From Paramacrobiotus metropolitanus (lineage: Eukaryota; Tardigrada; Eutardigrada; Parachela; Macrobiotidae): a DNA stretch of 64,000 nt. This document shows positions 12,179 to 28,771 of this stretch, piece by piece. The notes below the pieces were generated by a model. It saw nothing but the letters and a program-made list of their open reading frames with translations, did not search any database and had not been told where the DNA came from. The stretch is from positions 1-64,000 of the forward strand of contig NW_026570456.1 in assembly GCF_019649055.1 (NCBI RefSeq). The letters are read 5' to 3'. Made by a program: the position numbers and the translations under genes. Positions within the stretch are counted from its first letter, which is position 1. Each line of letters starts with the position of its first letter.

Positions 12179-13803
12179 TTACTTATTATAGCAACTGGCG
12201 AACAGATTACGAAAATTACTTATTTTTATCACAAGTGCAATTGAATTTTGTATAACAACTGTCTTACAAGTGTTGTCGGTAACAGGATCGGATGAACCAT
12301 CATCAAGCCCAGTCGAAGATCGATAAACTACGAATAGAAGCAGCGTTAATGCAGAAAGAAATTCTGTCAAATTATGTGAACGAGTACAGAAAGTACCACA
12401 AGAACTGTCATCATTTGCCGAATATCCGTAACCAGAGGTGCTACCGGTTAATGGGACGCCACATGTCAGACCTGGGGACTGCGGACTGCATCCGTACGCC
12501 TCATTAATCCGCTCGTAATCCAGGTCGCTTAATACTGTAGCCGGCCGGATAAGCCCGGATAGTGTTATGGAACCGGCGTTCTGGAGTGTGAGCGTTGTTA
12601 TCACCGGTTTCTGGGGATCGCGAGCAAAAGCTTCACTCGCGTAGTGCATAACGGACCGAATGTCGTAAGGGATGCGACGATACCAGGAATTCCTTCGTGA
12701 GTATTTGGCAAACTGGCCTCGAACTGCGTTTATTTAAGTACCAATGATTCATCTGATAAGGTATTTGGTAGTGTTTAATTTAAAATGAAATGCCCAATAT
12801 GTTTCAGGATAGCTTGCCATCAGTAAAACCAAGTTCTCTCATACATACATTTTGCCTCCACATTGTCCAAATCTATTTTTATAAATTCATCGCGATCCAT
12901 TCTGGTATGTTCATGAAGAAAACCTGAATAACGGTAAACAAAAGAACAATTCAATATGATTAAAGCAATTTTCTGCATTAATGCACTGTACCTAAAACGT
13001 GGAGTAGTTCGTGTTCTGCAAAAGCAGATAATGGTCGACAAAACAAAATTAATAATGATAGCGGTGCAGACAACAGCAGTGCACTGTTACAAGTAGTAAC
13101 CAGTTTCTCTGACCTACGCTTGTTCCGTTGAGACAGCTTTGGCCGTTTTCATTCAGAATCTCAAGAGATACCAGCTGTTTCCCGCCTTGCCGCCCGACAT
13201 ATGACCAGCACCTTAAAAAATGCAGAAGGATAACGGTTTTGTACTTTGCTATTAATTACTAACGGTTTTGAAACAATAATCTATTGCTCTCACCCATGGC
13301 GACTAACAATCTTAATAAAATCCTTTTCGTTTGACCGCGGGAAGAAGCGGACACAGGTCCGGTTACCGATACTGCACATTCGTTGGGTTATAAATGCCAC
13401 TTGATCAGATGCTGAATCAACGATAACCACATTAGCAACGCCTTCCAAATTATAAGTCCATTTCCAGTAAAGGTCATGTCTGGGAGAGTTCTAGCTTATA
13501 GTCTACTCCAGTGGTCAGTAATGATCAAGCTTACCAGTTAATGCAACAAATACGATGGAAGTCAATTGTTCCTTTAATTATTTTCGCGACTTGGCACTTA
13601 CAAAAGACAGCGTCAATAACATATGGTACTCCACCGGCCCAAATACCGTGGTTTCCACACACCTAAACGAATATTAAAATTAATTTGTACAGGGATAATT
13701 ATAGGATTTATACGAGTATGTATAGGGCGCGGTGTGCTCGACTGTGCACGACACGTTTACCTGTCGTATTCCATTTATATCCGTTGTGGAAGGTGTACGG
13801 AAT
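12179..13803 (-). CDS. Astacin-family zinc metalloprotease (M12A)
   Basis: Minus-strand exons in phase: 13803-13761, 13662-13602, 13411-13294, 13211-13114, 13015-12992, 12923-12849 and 12723-12179. The mature domain begins at WAGGVPYVID and continues with RTCVRFFPRSNEKDFIKI and CWSYVGRQGG. The zinc site HELLHVLGFLHEHTRMDRD is complete: three His ligands and the catalytic Glu, split by an intron after HELLHVL. The Met-turn is SVMHY and the domain closes with SDLDYERINEAYGC. The zinc helix sits in a 24-nt microexon. After the catalytic domain come about 95 residues, first Ser/Gly-rich and then a short hydrophobic segment (FLSALTLLLFVVY), with no CUB or EGF domain seen; this could be a membrane or GPI anchor. 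The N terminus (signal and propeptide) is not settled. An exon at 14186-14103 (CAELPPGLRDYVGC, after TTCGATAG, GTACGAG donor) may contribute. Family role: secreted endopeptidase for matrix, cuticle or growth-factor processing. Confidence 0.85.
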
Positions 13804-14308
13804 CTACGGATATCACCTTCCACTAATTGGGGGACTGTTTAAGATCGTCATTGACGAAATAATTTTCGATTGGTGCATCGCCCTTCACTAAAACGATAAT
13901 TATTCTATAGCCATATCCTTTCGGTCACCATTACTATAGAGAAGCAGTAACGATTGTCCCTGATTCCACCGTGCATGCATCTAAATCTGGTACATAGTAC
14001 ATACTTATTTATGTCGGCTGATTCGTCAATAACATGTGAGCAAAAGTGATAAGTCCTATGATAATTACGCATAAAGCCAACCACAACCGGTACTCGTACC
14101 TTTGTCTAATGAGAGATCGTAGGGCATCTCTATTGGACATCCAACGTAATCTCTCAAACCCGGTGGTAACTCAGCACAAGACGCTATCGAAAGAAAGATG
14201 CGCACTTTATTAGTTTTTTGCCGATTATGTTATGAACATCTTTGTGGCTGTCATTCGTCAGCGATGGAACCGGCACAAATAATCGCATACAGCGGATCCG
14301 CCTTTACT

Positions 14309-14608
14309 TTAGCCTACATGCGTAAACTTCCCGCTCTTTTCGCTCTTCAGTGAGGGGTTTAATGGGCAAGCAGGATGGGGTGCGTCCTGTTGTTTGTTTC
14401 CCGGGATGCGTGGTGCAGCAGTCGAATGGGTGGTTGTACTTGTGAGCGTCCTTGTAGTGGTAGTTATAGACTTGGTGACGCGCGTTACAGGGCTTGAGTT
14501 GGCATGTTGGCTATAGAAGCTGCCACCTGCCGTGCTGTGAGCCCCGACAAAAAACAATAGCAACGAAAACAGAATTTCTTTGGTTTTATCCTTAAAGACT
14601 TTGTTGAA
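14309..14608 (-). CDS. Possible exon encoding a signal-like segment and a Thr/Ser-rich stretch
   Basis: An open minus-strand frame reads EILFSLLLFFVGAHSTAGG and then a Thr-rich mucin-like run (TKSITTTTRTLTSTTT), ending at a TAG near 14309. No ATG precedes it in frame. An AG after TTCTTTAAG-like sequence near 14594 could be an acceptor. It may be an N-terminal exon of the astacin gene just downstream or a separate secreted mucin. The signal-like hydrophobic segment favours the start of a secreted protein, but linkage is unproven. Confidence 0.3.
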   Translation of the reverse strand, partial: FNKVFKDKTKEILFSLLLFFVGAHSTAGGSFYSQHANSSPVTRVTKSITTTTRTLTSTTTHSTAAPRIPGNKQQDAPHPACPLNPSLKSEKSGKFTHVG

Positions 14609-14957
14609 TATACAAAATACGATTATAGAATGATTTTAAAGAAAAAGTATTTGATACAACAACCGATTTATATTTAGTGCAATATGTCCAGTGTTCCCAT
14701 TTCACATACTTCTTTGGAGCGTATGCGGTCTCACTTGGCTGTCCATATACTGGCACCACTGACTTGTAATCACCTGGGTTGTTGTAACTTGCGGTATATC
14801 CGCTACTGTTTGTAGAAGTATACTTCGAGTATCCCGAATGTTGAGTATAGTTGGACGAACCAGCCCTAGTTCCGTCACCATAGGTGCCCCCTGGGCTTGC
14901 CCCTTCCAGGGAATAAACTAAAGCTGCCGCGGTTGAGATAATGATTATCACATGCAT
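14592..14957 (-). CDS. Small secreted Tyr/Ser/Gly-rich protein candidate
   Basis: An ATG at 14957 opens 121 codons. The first residues, MHVIIIISTAAALVYS, form a good signal peptide. The body is low in complexity and rich in Tyr, Ser, Gly and Asn (SGYSKYTSTNSSGYTASY), as in cuticle or mucus proteins. The last third reads KYVKWEHWTYCTKYK; beyond it the frame may leave the exon at a GTTGTT donor near 14655, so the true C terminus is uncertain. I recognise no family. Confidence 0.4.
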   Translation of the reverse strand: MHVIIIISTAAALVYSLEGASPGGTYGDGTRAGSSNYTQHSGYSKYTSTNSSGYTASYNNPGDYKSVVPVYGQPSETAYAPKKYVKWEHWTYCTKYKSVVVSNTFSLKSFYNRILYIQQSL

Positions 14958-15777
14958 ATCGGTAAGGATTTTGCAAAATCTCGGAACTAATACTGCTGGA
15001 AAAAATATTAAATACTTTCTGTTTCTGTAGTTGTTGTTGCATGTATATATCGTCCGTTGTTTTTCAATGGGAGCTAGTAAAAATTTTCGCAGCCCGTATT
15101 ACTGTAAACTGACGACAAAATAATTTGCACACATTCTCCGCTATATATAATATTAAAACATTCTTGTACGATACATCCGCAGAACGCAGGGTAGCACACC
15201 GAAACGTCTTTTGGGGTATGTATTAACATTACGTAAACGTATACAAGGTAAATACCTGTTATTAGAATACTCGTAAGGAAATATAAAATGGTAAACAAGT
15301 TTTTGCTGTCAAATTATTGCACCCAAGTGCTCAGCTTAAGTAAGTAATTTAATGTTTTCCACCCTTTACTTTGTTTGACCAGTTTTTTTATATCTGCCGA
15401 AAAATAGCTTGCGGATATTTTGGATTTAAATAGCCTTATGCATAAGTGTCTGTAAGTGTTTCTAATTCGGACGGCTTTGCTGCGATGAATTCCGACCCAA
15501 GGAAAGCATCCAAAATGTATTATGATTGCGTTGTTTCAGATGAATAAATCCGCACAATGTTAGTATGTTTTTATTAAAACTGATTCTGAAAACACGAGCA
15601 GGTCGAAAAGCTCGTCAACCATACATTACCACCATTAAAACTGGTATCACAACTAGCGAAAATCCAATTCTATGCAATTCAGACCACTTTTTGATTTTTG
15701 TACAACAATGATGATCACCATCATTTATAGTGTAATACGCAAAGCAAACGATCAAAAACGTCATCTAAGCGAGCAAG
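14958..15777. other. Intergenic stretch with one cysteine-rich open frame
   Basis: A minus-strand open frame (15298-15074) reads a hydrophobic lead and then a six-cysteine tail (CYPAFCGCIVQEC). It has no ATG near its 5' end and no clear splice link, so it is noted but not called. Nothing else is supported. Confidence 0.3.
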
Positions 15778-18680
15778 CTAACCAAACAACAGATCTACCA
15801 AAGATGGCTGGACACCAAGCAAAAGAATCTGTAGAATGCCCACTGTAAGCAAGGATTCCCAAATCCGCACTCTGGTCAAAACTGCAACGACATCCGCAGA
15901 ACTTAATGTGCAGTTCAGATTAACAAGAGCACATCACGTTCCCATAAAATCGTAAATCACCCAAGGAAGGTTTTATGCGTGCACAAATACATTCTTACTT
16001 CGGTACACTTGACTGCCAGCAATCCATTGCAGCAGCAGACATCCCCACCAGATATACTGCGGCTGACTTTGAGACATCCAAATAATGGCCGGAAGACGCA
16101 GAAAGACCGGATACAAAGAGATCATCATGCCGGTTAAAAAGACGGATTGCGGAGCAGACGGGACACATCGATCTGCAGAAACAAATATTAATGCAAAATT
16201 CATTTGGCAAAGAATTTTTTAAGCTGCTAAGCACAGTATCTGCCATTCCGCAAGCTAAAATCTGCAGGGGTTAATTCACAACTTAATTGTACATACTCTG
16301 TATATACCTCAGAAAGCGGCTTTTTAAACGAAATACAGCCCTGCCGCGCCACGTTTGGACAGTTGCGTGCAATAAATTACAAAATATTTCCTTATATGGT
16401 TTCGTCTTTGTTCCTGCACTTTTCTAGTGTAACTTCATTGCGTTTTTATTGCCGATCCAGCAATATTAAAATCGATACGGTCTGATACGCCAGTAGCGAG
16501 CTAAGCGGTGAGTTAAGGGGTGGGCTGGTGGCCATTTCTAGAATGCTTTATAATAGCAGCCTTAGCTATACCTGGTAACTACTCTTAAAAAAACTTCGCC
16601 CAGCAACCTAATTTTGTGGATTTTTGTGAAACTGTTGAGTGGCCCAAAGGTGTCCGTTACGGGTGAACAAAAGAAGCTTGGATTACCGGTGCTCACTTTG
16701 ACTTCGAAACAATGAGTCACTCCCTGCATAGACCTGCCGAACAATAGGGCTGCCCAGCGCACAAGCGTTGGTAAGGTTGAGTTTATGTTATCCATGGATG
16801 ACACATGGATGATACTAGACTTTTTAAAATTTTGAAGGTTATCAACTACACAGACGGGGAGATGAGGGTGTCAAATAAATGGCCAACAACTCGGCAAAGC
16901 TGGAGCTAAAAAGAGTTATCTTTATTGCTTCACTTTCTCGGGACAGAACTGCTCGGACTTATTCTGTGGACAGAATAACTTAAATTAACACCCAGTACTC
17001 CTCAAACACGAATCGCTCTAAAATGGTCATCTATGACAACTCGCGGCTGTACTGCGAGCATGCAAAGAAGGTCACCCTAAAATTTAGCAGTGCCCGCAGT
17101 CAGGCTGCAAAGGTCACACAGGCTTAGTTAAAATCGACTGGTATCTAAATTTTTTTTCAAGAGCATTGAATGAGAAACAGTTTAGAGTTATCGGTTTTTC
17201 ACTACGGTTGCAAAAGAAATTTTAAACAAAAACGTAGACGTAGACGATGGCTATGAAAATAAATGGGTCGAGCCGCTTTTTTAGCAGGTCGGCTTTAGTT
17301 TTTAAATCACCGAAACTCGAATGATCACGCTATATTTGAGGAAACCTGGAGTGCAAAAGATGTGGGACACATATGGGGATACAAAAAACATAAAATAAGT
17401 TTTTATTTGTTGACGAACGACTTGTTGTGATTTTTGGGGAAAACTGTCCAAACTTAGCGCGGTAGGGCTGTAGTTCAAGAAAATTCCGACTTGAATAAAA
17501 TAACGAATGATGTTTTACCTTTTGAAATACGGTGCTGTCGGATTATGCCAATTGCTGTAGCGGACAGAAGGTACACAGCGTTTGCTACAAAACAAGCAAA
17601 AATTCATCAAAAATACACAATTAAGCATATCAGGCAAGCTTTACAAGGGTGCCGATGCAGTTTAAATATCAAATAACGATTGCTAGAATATACGGTGCAG
17701 TGTCGGAACTTTTTAATACGGATTTCTTTCGTTCACCCTGGCACTTCAGCATTCTTAACAGCTGACATCCGATAAGAAAAAGTTAATAATATAACAGTGA
17801 ACTGTAGTCTGTGTTAAGCACTACAAGCCCGAAAGCGGCGGAAAAAGCGCAAAAGTGATTGAAGAGACTGTTCAGGGTTAAAGCAAAATGCGCAGAATGC
17901 TATACCTGCAAATGATACAAGAAGCCGCTTATGGAATTCCCACTCGAGGAGATCTACGGAAAGCGCACTGGATTCTTCCATATCCCTGGAACGCCAGGAA
18001 ATCCAGTGCACATAGCCATCAGCCATCACCACCACGAGGACAAACTTCCACAGCAGCTACTGTCCAAAAATTCAAGATTTTTCACATTTTTCTTATTTTG
18101 CTTGAATTTTTGGACTACATATAAATTTCTACAAGTAAAAAGCCACAGTAAAAAAAATTATAAACTGCAGCAGCTGGTTAATAACTCTCCATATGAGCAT
18201 ATGAACCAAAACTAAAAAACATTTTTTTCGTTACTAAATTATAGTGTTGCAACAGTGGAAGCCTGGTGGGCAACTATGAGGTTTCAAGCAATCATACTAT
18301 TATTCTGCGTCATAAACGAACCAGTAATCCACTGTTGAAGATAACATGTCGGTACGCGGGTCGTTTTTGCAAGAGGATGTCCAAAAATACGGATAAATTA
18401 TCATATTCCACATAATCATCTACGTATTCCTTGCAGCGGTGCTGAAAAGTTTAACTGAGTCATGATACTGCTATAGAGATACAGCTGCTTTAAAGAGAGA
18501 AGTATAAAGACACACACAAACAGTGTAAAGACTTTTTCAGGTGCAAACTGAACAAAAGAGTGAAAAGACCCGTATGGAAGAGGGACTTACACAGGACTGG
18601 AGTTTCGTTACTCCCGGACTGTAATGGATGAACAATGAATCTGCAGGTTCCTCGCATTTTATGCAACGATAAGTCGGCAT
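15778..18680 (-). CDS. ARV1: ARV1 lipid-homeostasis protein of the ER membrane
   Basis: Minus-strand exons: 18680-18591 (MPTYRCIKCEEPADSLF, ends ...LQSC), 18441-18322 (HRCKEYVDDYVEYD...RPAYRHVIFN), 18056-17906 (LLWKFVLVVVMADGYVHW...EWEFHKRLLVSFA), about 16175-16005 (SVFLTGMMISLYPVFLRLPAIIW...GSQVYR) and about 15883-15778 (LTRVRIWESLLTVGILQ to TAG). Together they follow the ARV1 layout: a CxxC...CxxC zinc-ribbon-like homology domain (C6, C9, C30, C33), the YR(H)xxFN block, then hydrophobic membrane segments. Phases agree for the first three exons and for the last two. One short exon between 17906 and 16175 is unresolved; a block near 16250 (CGMADTV) is a candidate. ARV1 acts in the ER in sterol and sphingolipid distribution and GPI-anchor synthesis. 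Confidence is high for the family and moderate for the full model. Confidence 0.8.
18062..18115. repeat. Perfect 15-bp inverted repeat beside the ARV1 intron-2 acceptor
   Basis: GTCCAAAAATTCAAG (18062-18076) and its exact reverse complement (18101-18115) flank a 24-nt loop. On the minus-strand transcript the hairpin sits a few bases before the acceptor AG of the exon that starts at 18056, so it could hide or present that site. It may equally be a small transposon relic. Confidence 0.7.
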
Positions 18681-19441
18681 CGTAAATCGAAAACGACGAA
18701 AGAAAACCAACTGTGAACTATTAATAAACTGAAATTGAAAGGTTCGAAGTAGGTAAATAAAAACATTTCCACTTCTGATTCTAAATTTTCTATTAAAGCA
18801 ATAAAGAATAAAGTGCATTTGAGGTGACAGCTTGATCTGATGTACTGTACGTACGATGCGTTATTACAGGGTGCTCAGCCTAAGCGTGCCAATTACGCCT
18901 CACCGGAAGTTATTTTCTGTAGTTGAATACTGGTATTATACTGCATGTTATTTTAAGTTACAAAAAGGTGCTAATAATACTCATATTGTATTACAAAACA
19001 CTACAATTCATTATGTTCACGTTAATAATTAAAATGTATTTTGCTTTCCCATTTCATAACGGTCTCATTAGTACTGCCTTTGTACGCGTATACGCCGTAT
19101 AGGCATATTAGTGCTTTTCCGGTTACAACTCTGTAGGTTTTGAGCGCTTTCTGCTGATGGACAATTTCCCCGTATAGTAACTGGCAGCAGACGCGGGTTG
19201 CGCAAAATCGTTCCAGGGTATGCAAAAGAAGAAAGCAATCTACTACACAAGCAGCGAACAAAACGCAGTTCTTTCATTTGAAAACTGTTTTTGTGTTTTA
19301 ATATCGGGATTCGGAATAGATTATCTAGATTCTAGAGAGAATAGATTATCTATTGGGAAAAGACTGTCTGATATCTGGATATTCGTCATTCTTTAGTAGA
19401 ATTGTGCAAGTGTCTTCGGATTTCTTCTGCGGACCAGAAGA
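18681..19441. other. Intergenic region between divergent ARV1 and MCM3
   Basis: About 760 bp with no exon-like block I can support. It must hold the start regions of both genes. Short repeated steps (ATAGATTATCTA-like) occur near 19316-19352. Confidence 0.4.
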
Positions 19442-24320
<4,879 letters not shown>

Positions 24321-24888
24321 ATTTTATTTTGTATTTCTTTTACTTTTTCCGCTTTTTTGTACATTAATGTGTGCCGATAAGGTAACTATGTACGCCCGTA
24401 TGCTTAGTGTGAATTGACTTGTACAGCTTTTGCTGGGTCGTCTTGGTTAATGTGTTATTCACGTTGGAATTGTCCGTTTTCATGCAAAAAAGTTAGCAGT
24501 TTACATAAATTTCTTGTGATGGTTGATCATGGTTCTGTAAAATTTGTACTGCTAGAAGTGGTTCGTTCATACAAAATTTGAAAAGCTAACGAATCCCCAA
24601 ACTTATGCAAACTGTTATAACTTATGCAAAGTATACCATCAGTCTGTCATAAAAAACAGTACGAGTACTGCACTTTATGGTAAAAATTCAGCAAAGGAAA
24701 AAAATCAAGCATTCAGAATGCAACAATGTACTCTTATGCCCTTCGACTTAATGCGATCATTTTTTTCGTCGCAATATCAACCTTGCCATCCTCAAATATT
24801 CCGCGCAGCAGACTGTCATTGATACATTTAAGTGATTTAACAAAGTAGTCAGCAAAAACAATACTTACATACGTAGAATAAATCAAAA
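24321..24888. other. Convergent 3' region of MCM3 and MTPAP
   Basis: A 570-bp stretch between two gene ends that face each other. I see only A+T-rich untranslated-type sequence. Confidence 0.5.
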
Positions 24889-27783
24889 TCACCAACGAGT
24901 TCCCAAAGGCTTTTGCTTCTCCCTTATAAACTTCTGCCTCGAATTTCTTAATGCATGTTTTTCTTGTGGCGTTGTCGTATTTATATTACTCTTCAATGAG
25001 AAATTTTTCACAGTATTATCCACAGCAAACTCATCGGGCTGATATTTGTGAGCGGCACCGGATTTCCGAAAAAGTTCATCGACACTGACACCCATTTTCT
25101 TCGGCCGCGGTACATCTTTTTCGTTGATTTCTTGGAAAAGGCGCACTATTCCCGGCAACAGAGGATCTTTCCCGGCACCTTCGAGAATCCACGTGGCGGT
25201 CCGCATGGAATTCACCACCCGGTCCAATTCCTCGGCACTAAGATTACGGGCGATATTCAATTCGGTTTCCAAAGGATTCTCTATGTACAGCGAGGCGAAA
25301 TCCGGTTTCGGATATATTGTCCCGTCGATCACTGATATGGCGTGAGATTTGTAGTTAAAGGAGGCGTAGAAAGAGAAGAACTCCGCTAAAATACGAATAT
25401 GCAAATTCAGTCAATTTACGGTTTACATGATTATTTTTATAAAATGAAATTCATATTATGTACCTAGTACGAGTCCAAGAAAATGGAAATGTTCTGTGCA
25501 AGCATGACTTAAGTTTAATAAAATGCCTTAAACACCAACTTTCACAGAATCACTGAGATTACAGTAAAATATTTCATTTAAAGCAAAGCCGTATGATAGA
25601 CAAAATACCGGGAAATTAAAGACTAATCCGATCAATTCTGAAGCCTGATCTGATAAATTAAAGACAGTAATCTGAATCATCTGATGGAAATCATCACGAA
25701 AAGGAAGTATACCTAGTAATTGTCCAAGATCATCGTTCGGCCCATCCAATGACCGGCGGTTGATGAGAGGTGTGGATGGCAGCTGCGAAAGCGGCGGCAA
25801 CAGCTTTTTATGCTGCATGAAGAATACGACCAAAATGGTCAACGTAAAATTGGTAATCCAGCGGCCGGGATGAGCGTTCGTCAACCGATTGGCATTGGCC
25901 CACCTGCGTATCGTTACAACCAGAGCACGCAGCCGTTCGTCTATTTCTCCCAGAGTGTACAAATAATTGGACATAACTAAGCCGGACCTGCCAAACAAAG
26001 AGCAATTCTTATAAAAAAAACACTGCCGATACTGCTTGCAATTGCGGATCCGCTTAAAGCGGTTATTTAGAAATTGAAAAAACAAGCAACCCACATATTC
26101 GTAGTGGATAAATCACAGCGCACTCCACTTGGTTCATGGAGGAATTTCACAATGGGCACACGGGCCAGGAGAATCCGCTGAATCTGGGTATAGCCGGGTA
26201 GGAGATACTGCAGATTATCCGCTAATAATTCCAAGCTTCGCTGGCACTGCACGCGATCATTGCCGGCTGACGGTTTGGAGACAAACCTGAAATTGGCCGT
26301 TCCCGGTCTCTATATGGACAAACAGACAATAATTATTCTGGCAATATTTCTTGTTATTACTAAGGATATTTGTACTACGAAGGACGATTTTATCCGACCT
26401 ACTTTTTCTGTGAACACTTGGTCAAAATCCAGAATCATATCGACGTCAGAATGATGCTGGCCAAAGCCGCTGACAGACGATCCGAACAAATACACACGGC
26501 AGTGCGGGAACAAACCGGAGACAGCCTCCTCAATTTGTGAGGAGATAAAATACCGCAGCCGTGTTCCTAATTCCGGTATTTTACACGACTTGTACAAATA
26601 CTGCATTTGAGCAGACACCTGTAAGGAGAAAAAATTCAGATTAGCATAGACTGTACGCAGTCATTTGTAAAGTAAGAATCAAATAAAAGTATCCGTTAAA
26701 ACAAATACAGTATATGCATATGCACATGCAAAAAGCCTTCACAATGCACCAGTAAATCCTACCCCGTTTTGCTGCAGCAAATCTTTGTCCAGCTGCATTG
26801 CAGTGATCGACTGTTCCGGTATTAAAGGACTTATTGTTGCTGCGCTGCTCCGTCTTTGTAAAGTCGAGGCCTCCAACAACCGCGAACGAACCGGAACAAT
26901 ACCGTCTCGCGACGGATGCACGCAAGCGTCCAACATACTGCGGACGGCCGATTTGCTGTTCATATGGATCAAAAAGTAATCCTAAAGAACCCACACCGTT
27001 TCCGATCCGCGACAACAACAGAATATTTACATCCGGAGTTTTTAATTAGAAAACAAGAAACTAACCACCAGCCTCGGGGATGCCGCAAAGTAGCGGGTAA
27101 ATTCACAGCAATAAATCAAACCTAGTACGCATACAAATACAACAGAACTAAACTGTACATAACTTTTTTCAAAAATACAAAAAAATTTGACTCTCAACTG
27201 CATTTTGAAAAATTAAAATTAAATTAAAGACTGTACCTTATTCTGTATTAAAAAATGCTGCAGTTATGAGTTAAAAAACACAGAAATGATTTATTAATTC
27301 AAATAAACGTTTTATTTTTATTAATTTTGTATTTTAACACGGCGAAATAGGAACAACATTCGAGAATGACTTACTGGAGAGACAAGGCACTCACGACAAA
27401 CTCTGACAGGAATCGTGTTCGATAACCATTTATCTACTTGCCTTTTCGTTTTGGCGATAGTGAAACATAGACTGCACAGTTCCGAATTTCAGGCACTCTT
27501 TTTCTACGACAAATGCAGACTCAACGCTGGGAGCTTGGACGAGAAGGCTTTCGTGCGCCTGATCATGTCGCAACTGCTGCATGGCACGGAAATTGCTCCT
27601 AACACTAGCAGGCTCGGACTGCGGAAGGTCTTTGACGGAATCCTCGGAAGAGCCATTCGGCAGACTGGATTCGGAAGGAGTGACTTCAGGCTGCGTGATG
27701 CTGGCCACGCATCGCATGCAGCATCGGAACGGTGAAGATGCCGTTCGCAGGAGACTGGGCAGTAAATAATGATAACTCAACAT
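24889..27783 (-). CDS. MTPAP: Mitochondrial poly(A) RNA polymerase (MTPAP, TENT6)
   Basis: Six exons in phase: 27783-27442, 26981-26763, 26618-26379, 26309-26095, 25987-25713 and 25385-24889, giving about 595 residues (human about 582). The N terminus (MLSYHYLLPSLLRTASS) is basic and hydroxylated without acids, a typical mitochondrial transit peptide. The nucleotidyltransferase signature is FGSSVSGFGQHHSDVDMIL (about 232-249), with catalytic Asp at about 245 and 247. Next come CQRSLELLADNLQYL and the family-typical GVRCDLSTTN. The central/PAP-associated domain reads DERLRALVVTIRRWA, then GRWITNFTLTILVVFFMQ and EFFSFYASFNY...NPLETELNIARN. Intron 1 uses a GC donor (AAG|GCAAGT). The enzyme adds A tails to mitochondrial mRNAs. 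All exons are intact; the tail after about residue 500 is lysine-rich. Confidence 0.93.
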
Positions 27784-28771
27784 AGCAAATCAGGAGTGGT
27801 AGGATTCCCGTATGAAAATGCGCCAAAGAATTGCGAAATTGCGGACAATCCCAAAGACGGAGAAATGCAATCCACTATAGGTTCGCAGTCCGTATTCTTC
27901 ATTTACTAGTTCTTGCTAGACCGATTATCACAGAGCACCAAAATTCAGCATACTACTTAACAATATAAAAAACAACGCAAAATCTATTAAGTTATCGAAC
28001 AAATAGGGTTTTACTCGTCGCAACAGTTCTGAAAATTTTGCTCGTCCAATTTCCAAACTCCGAATAGCATACAGTAGCTGACAGCAGGTAAAAATCTACA
28101 CACAGTCACAAATACATACAACATACAAATGCTTTATAGCAAACCGGGCAAAAACATTTTGCTGGTTCACTGTCATGTTTGTTGCTGCCTCCCCATGGTG
28201 CGAGAACTTACACGGGCACAAAGTGTAGTTAGGTACAGTACAGACTGTACAGTATGTTTCCCCAGACGGGAAATTTGAGGAAGACATTTATAAAATGACC
28301 TGCACAATTTCCGGTCATTCAGAAACCGTTCAGTGTCAACTATGCTGCAGAATTTAGTAGTTTTGTGAAGTCGAAATTTGTATATACGCAAGGTAAACTT
28401 GATCGCAGGCTGCGGATAAATCTGCATTTACTATTTTATTCCATTCTTTGTGACCTACTGCAGATTGTGCGCATAACATTGACGTGATCAGGTGTAAAAT
28501 ATCACGATTCACGATTAAAATATTAATGCCAACAAATAACAATTACTACTGTCAACAATGCCAACAGTTATTAATCCATCAAGTACGTTTAATTATTATC
28601 CATCAAGTACTCTTCCTATTCCAAAATGTCAGTCAACTGAACGGAAATGCATAACCATAACACAACAAACTACACAACAGAGATTTAAAGACAACAACAA
28701 GCTCGTACAAATTTGAGCAGCATTTTGTTTAAGGCACAATTCCCTCTATCGAGAAATCATTACAGGCTTTC
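27784..28771. other. Intergenic region between SMC5 and MTPAP
   Basis: About 990 bp between the 3' end of SMC5 and the start of MTPAP, both on the minus strand. I found no exon-like block; it should hold the MTPAP promoter. Confidence 0.4.
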
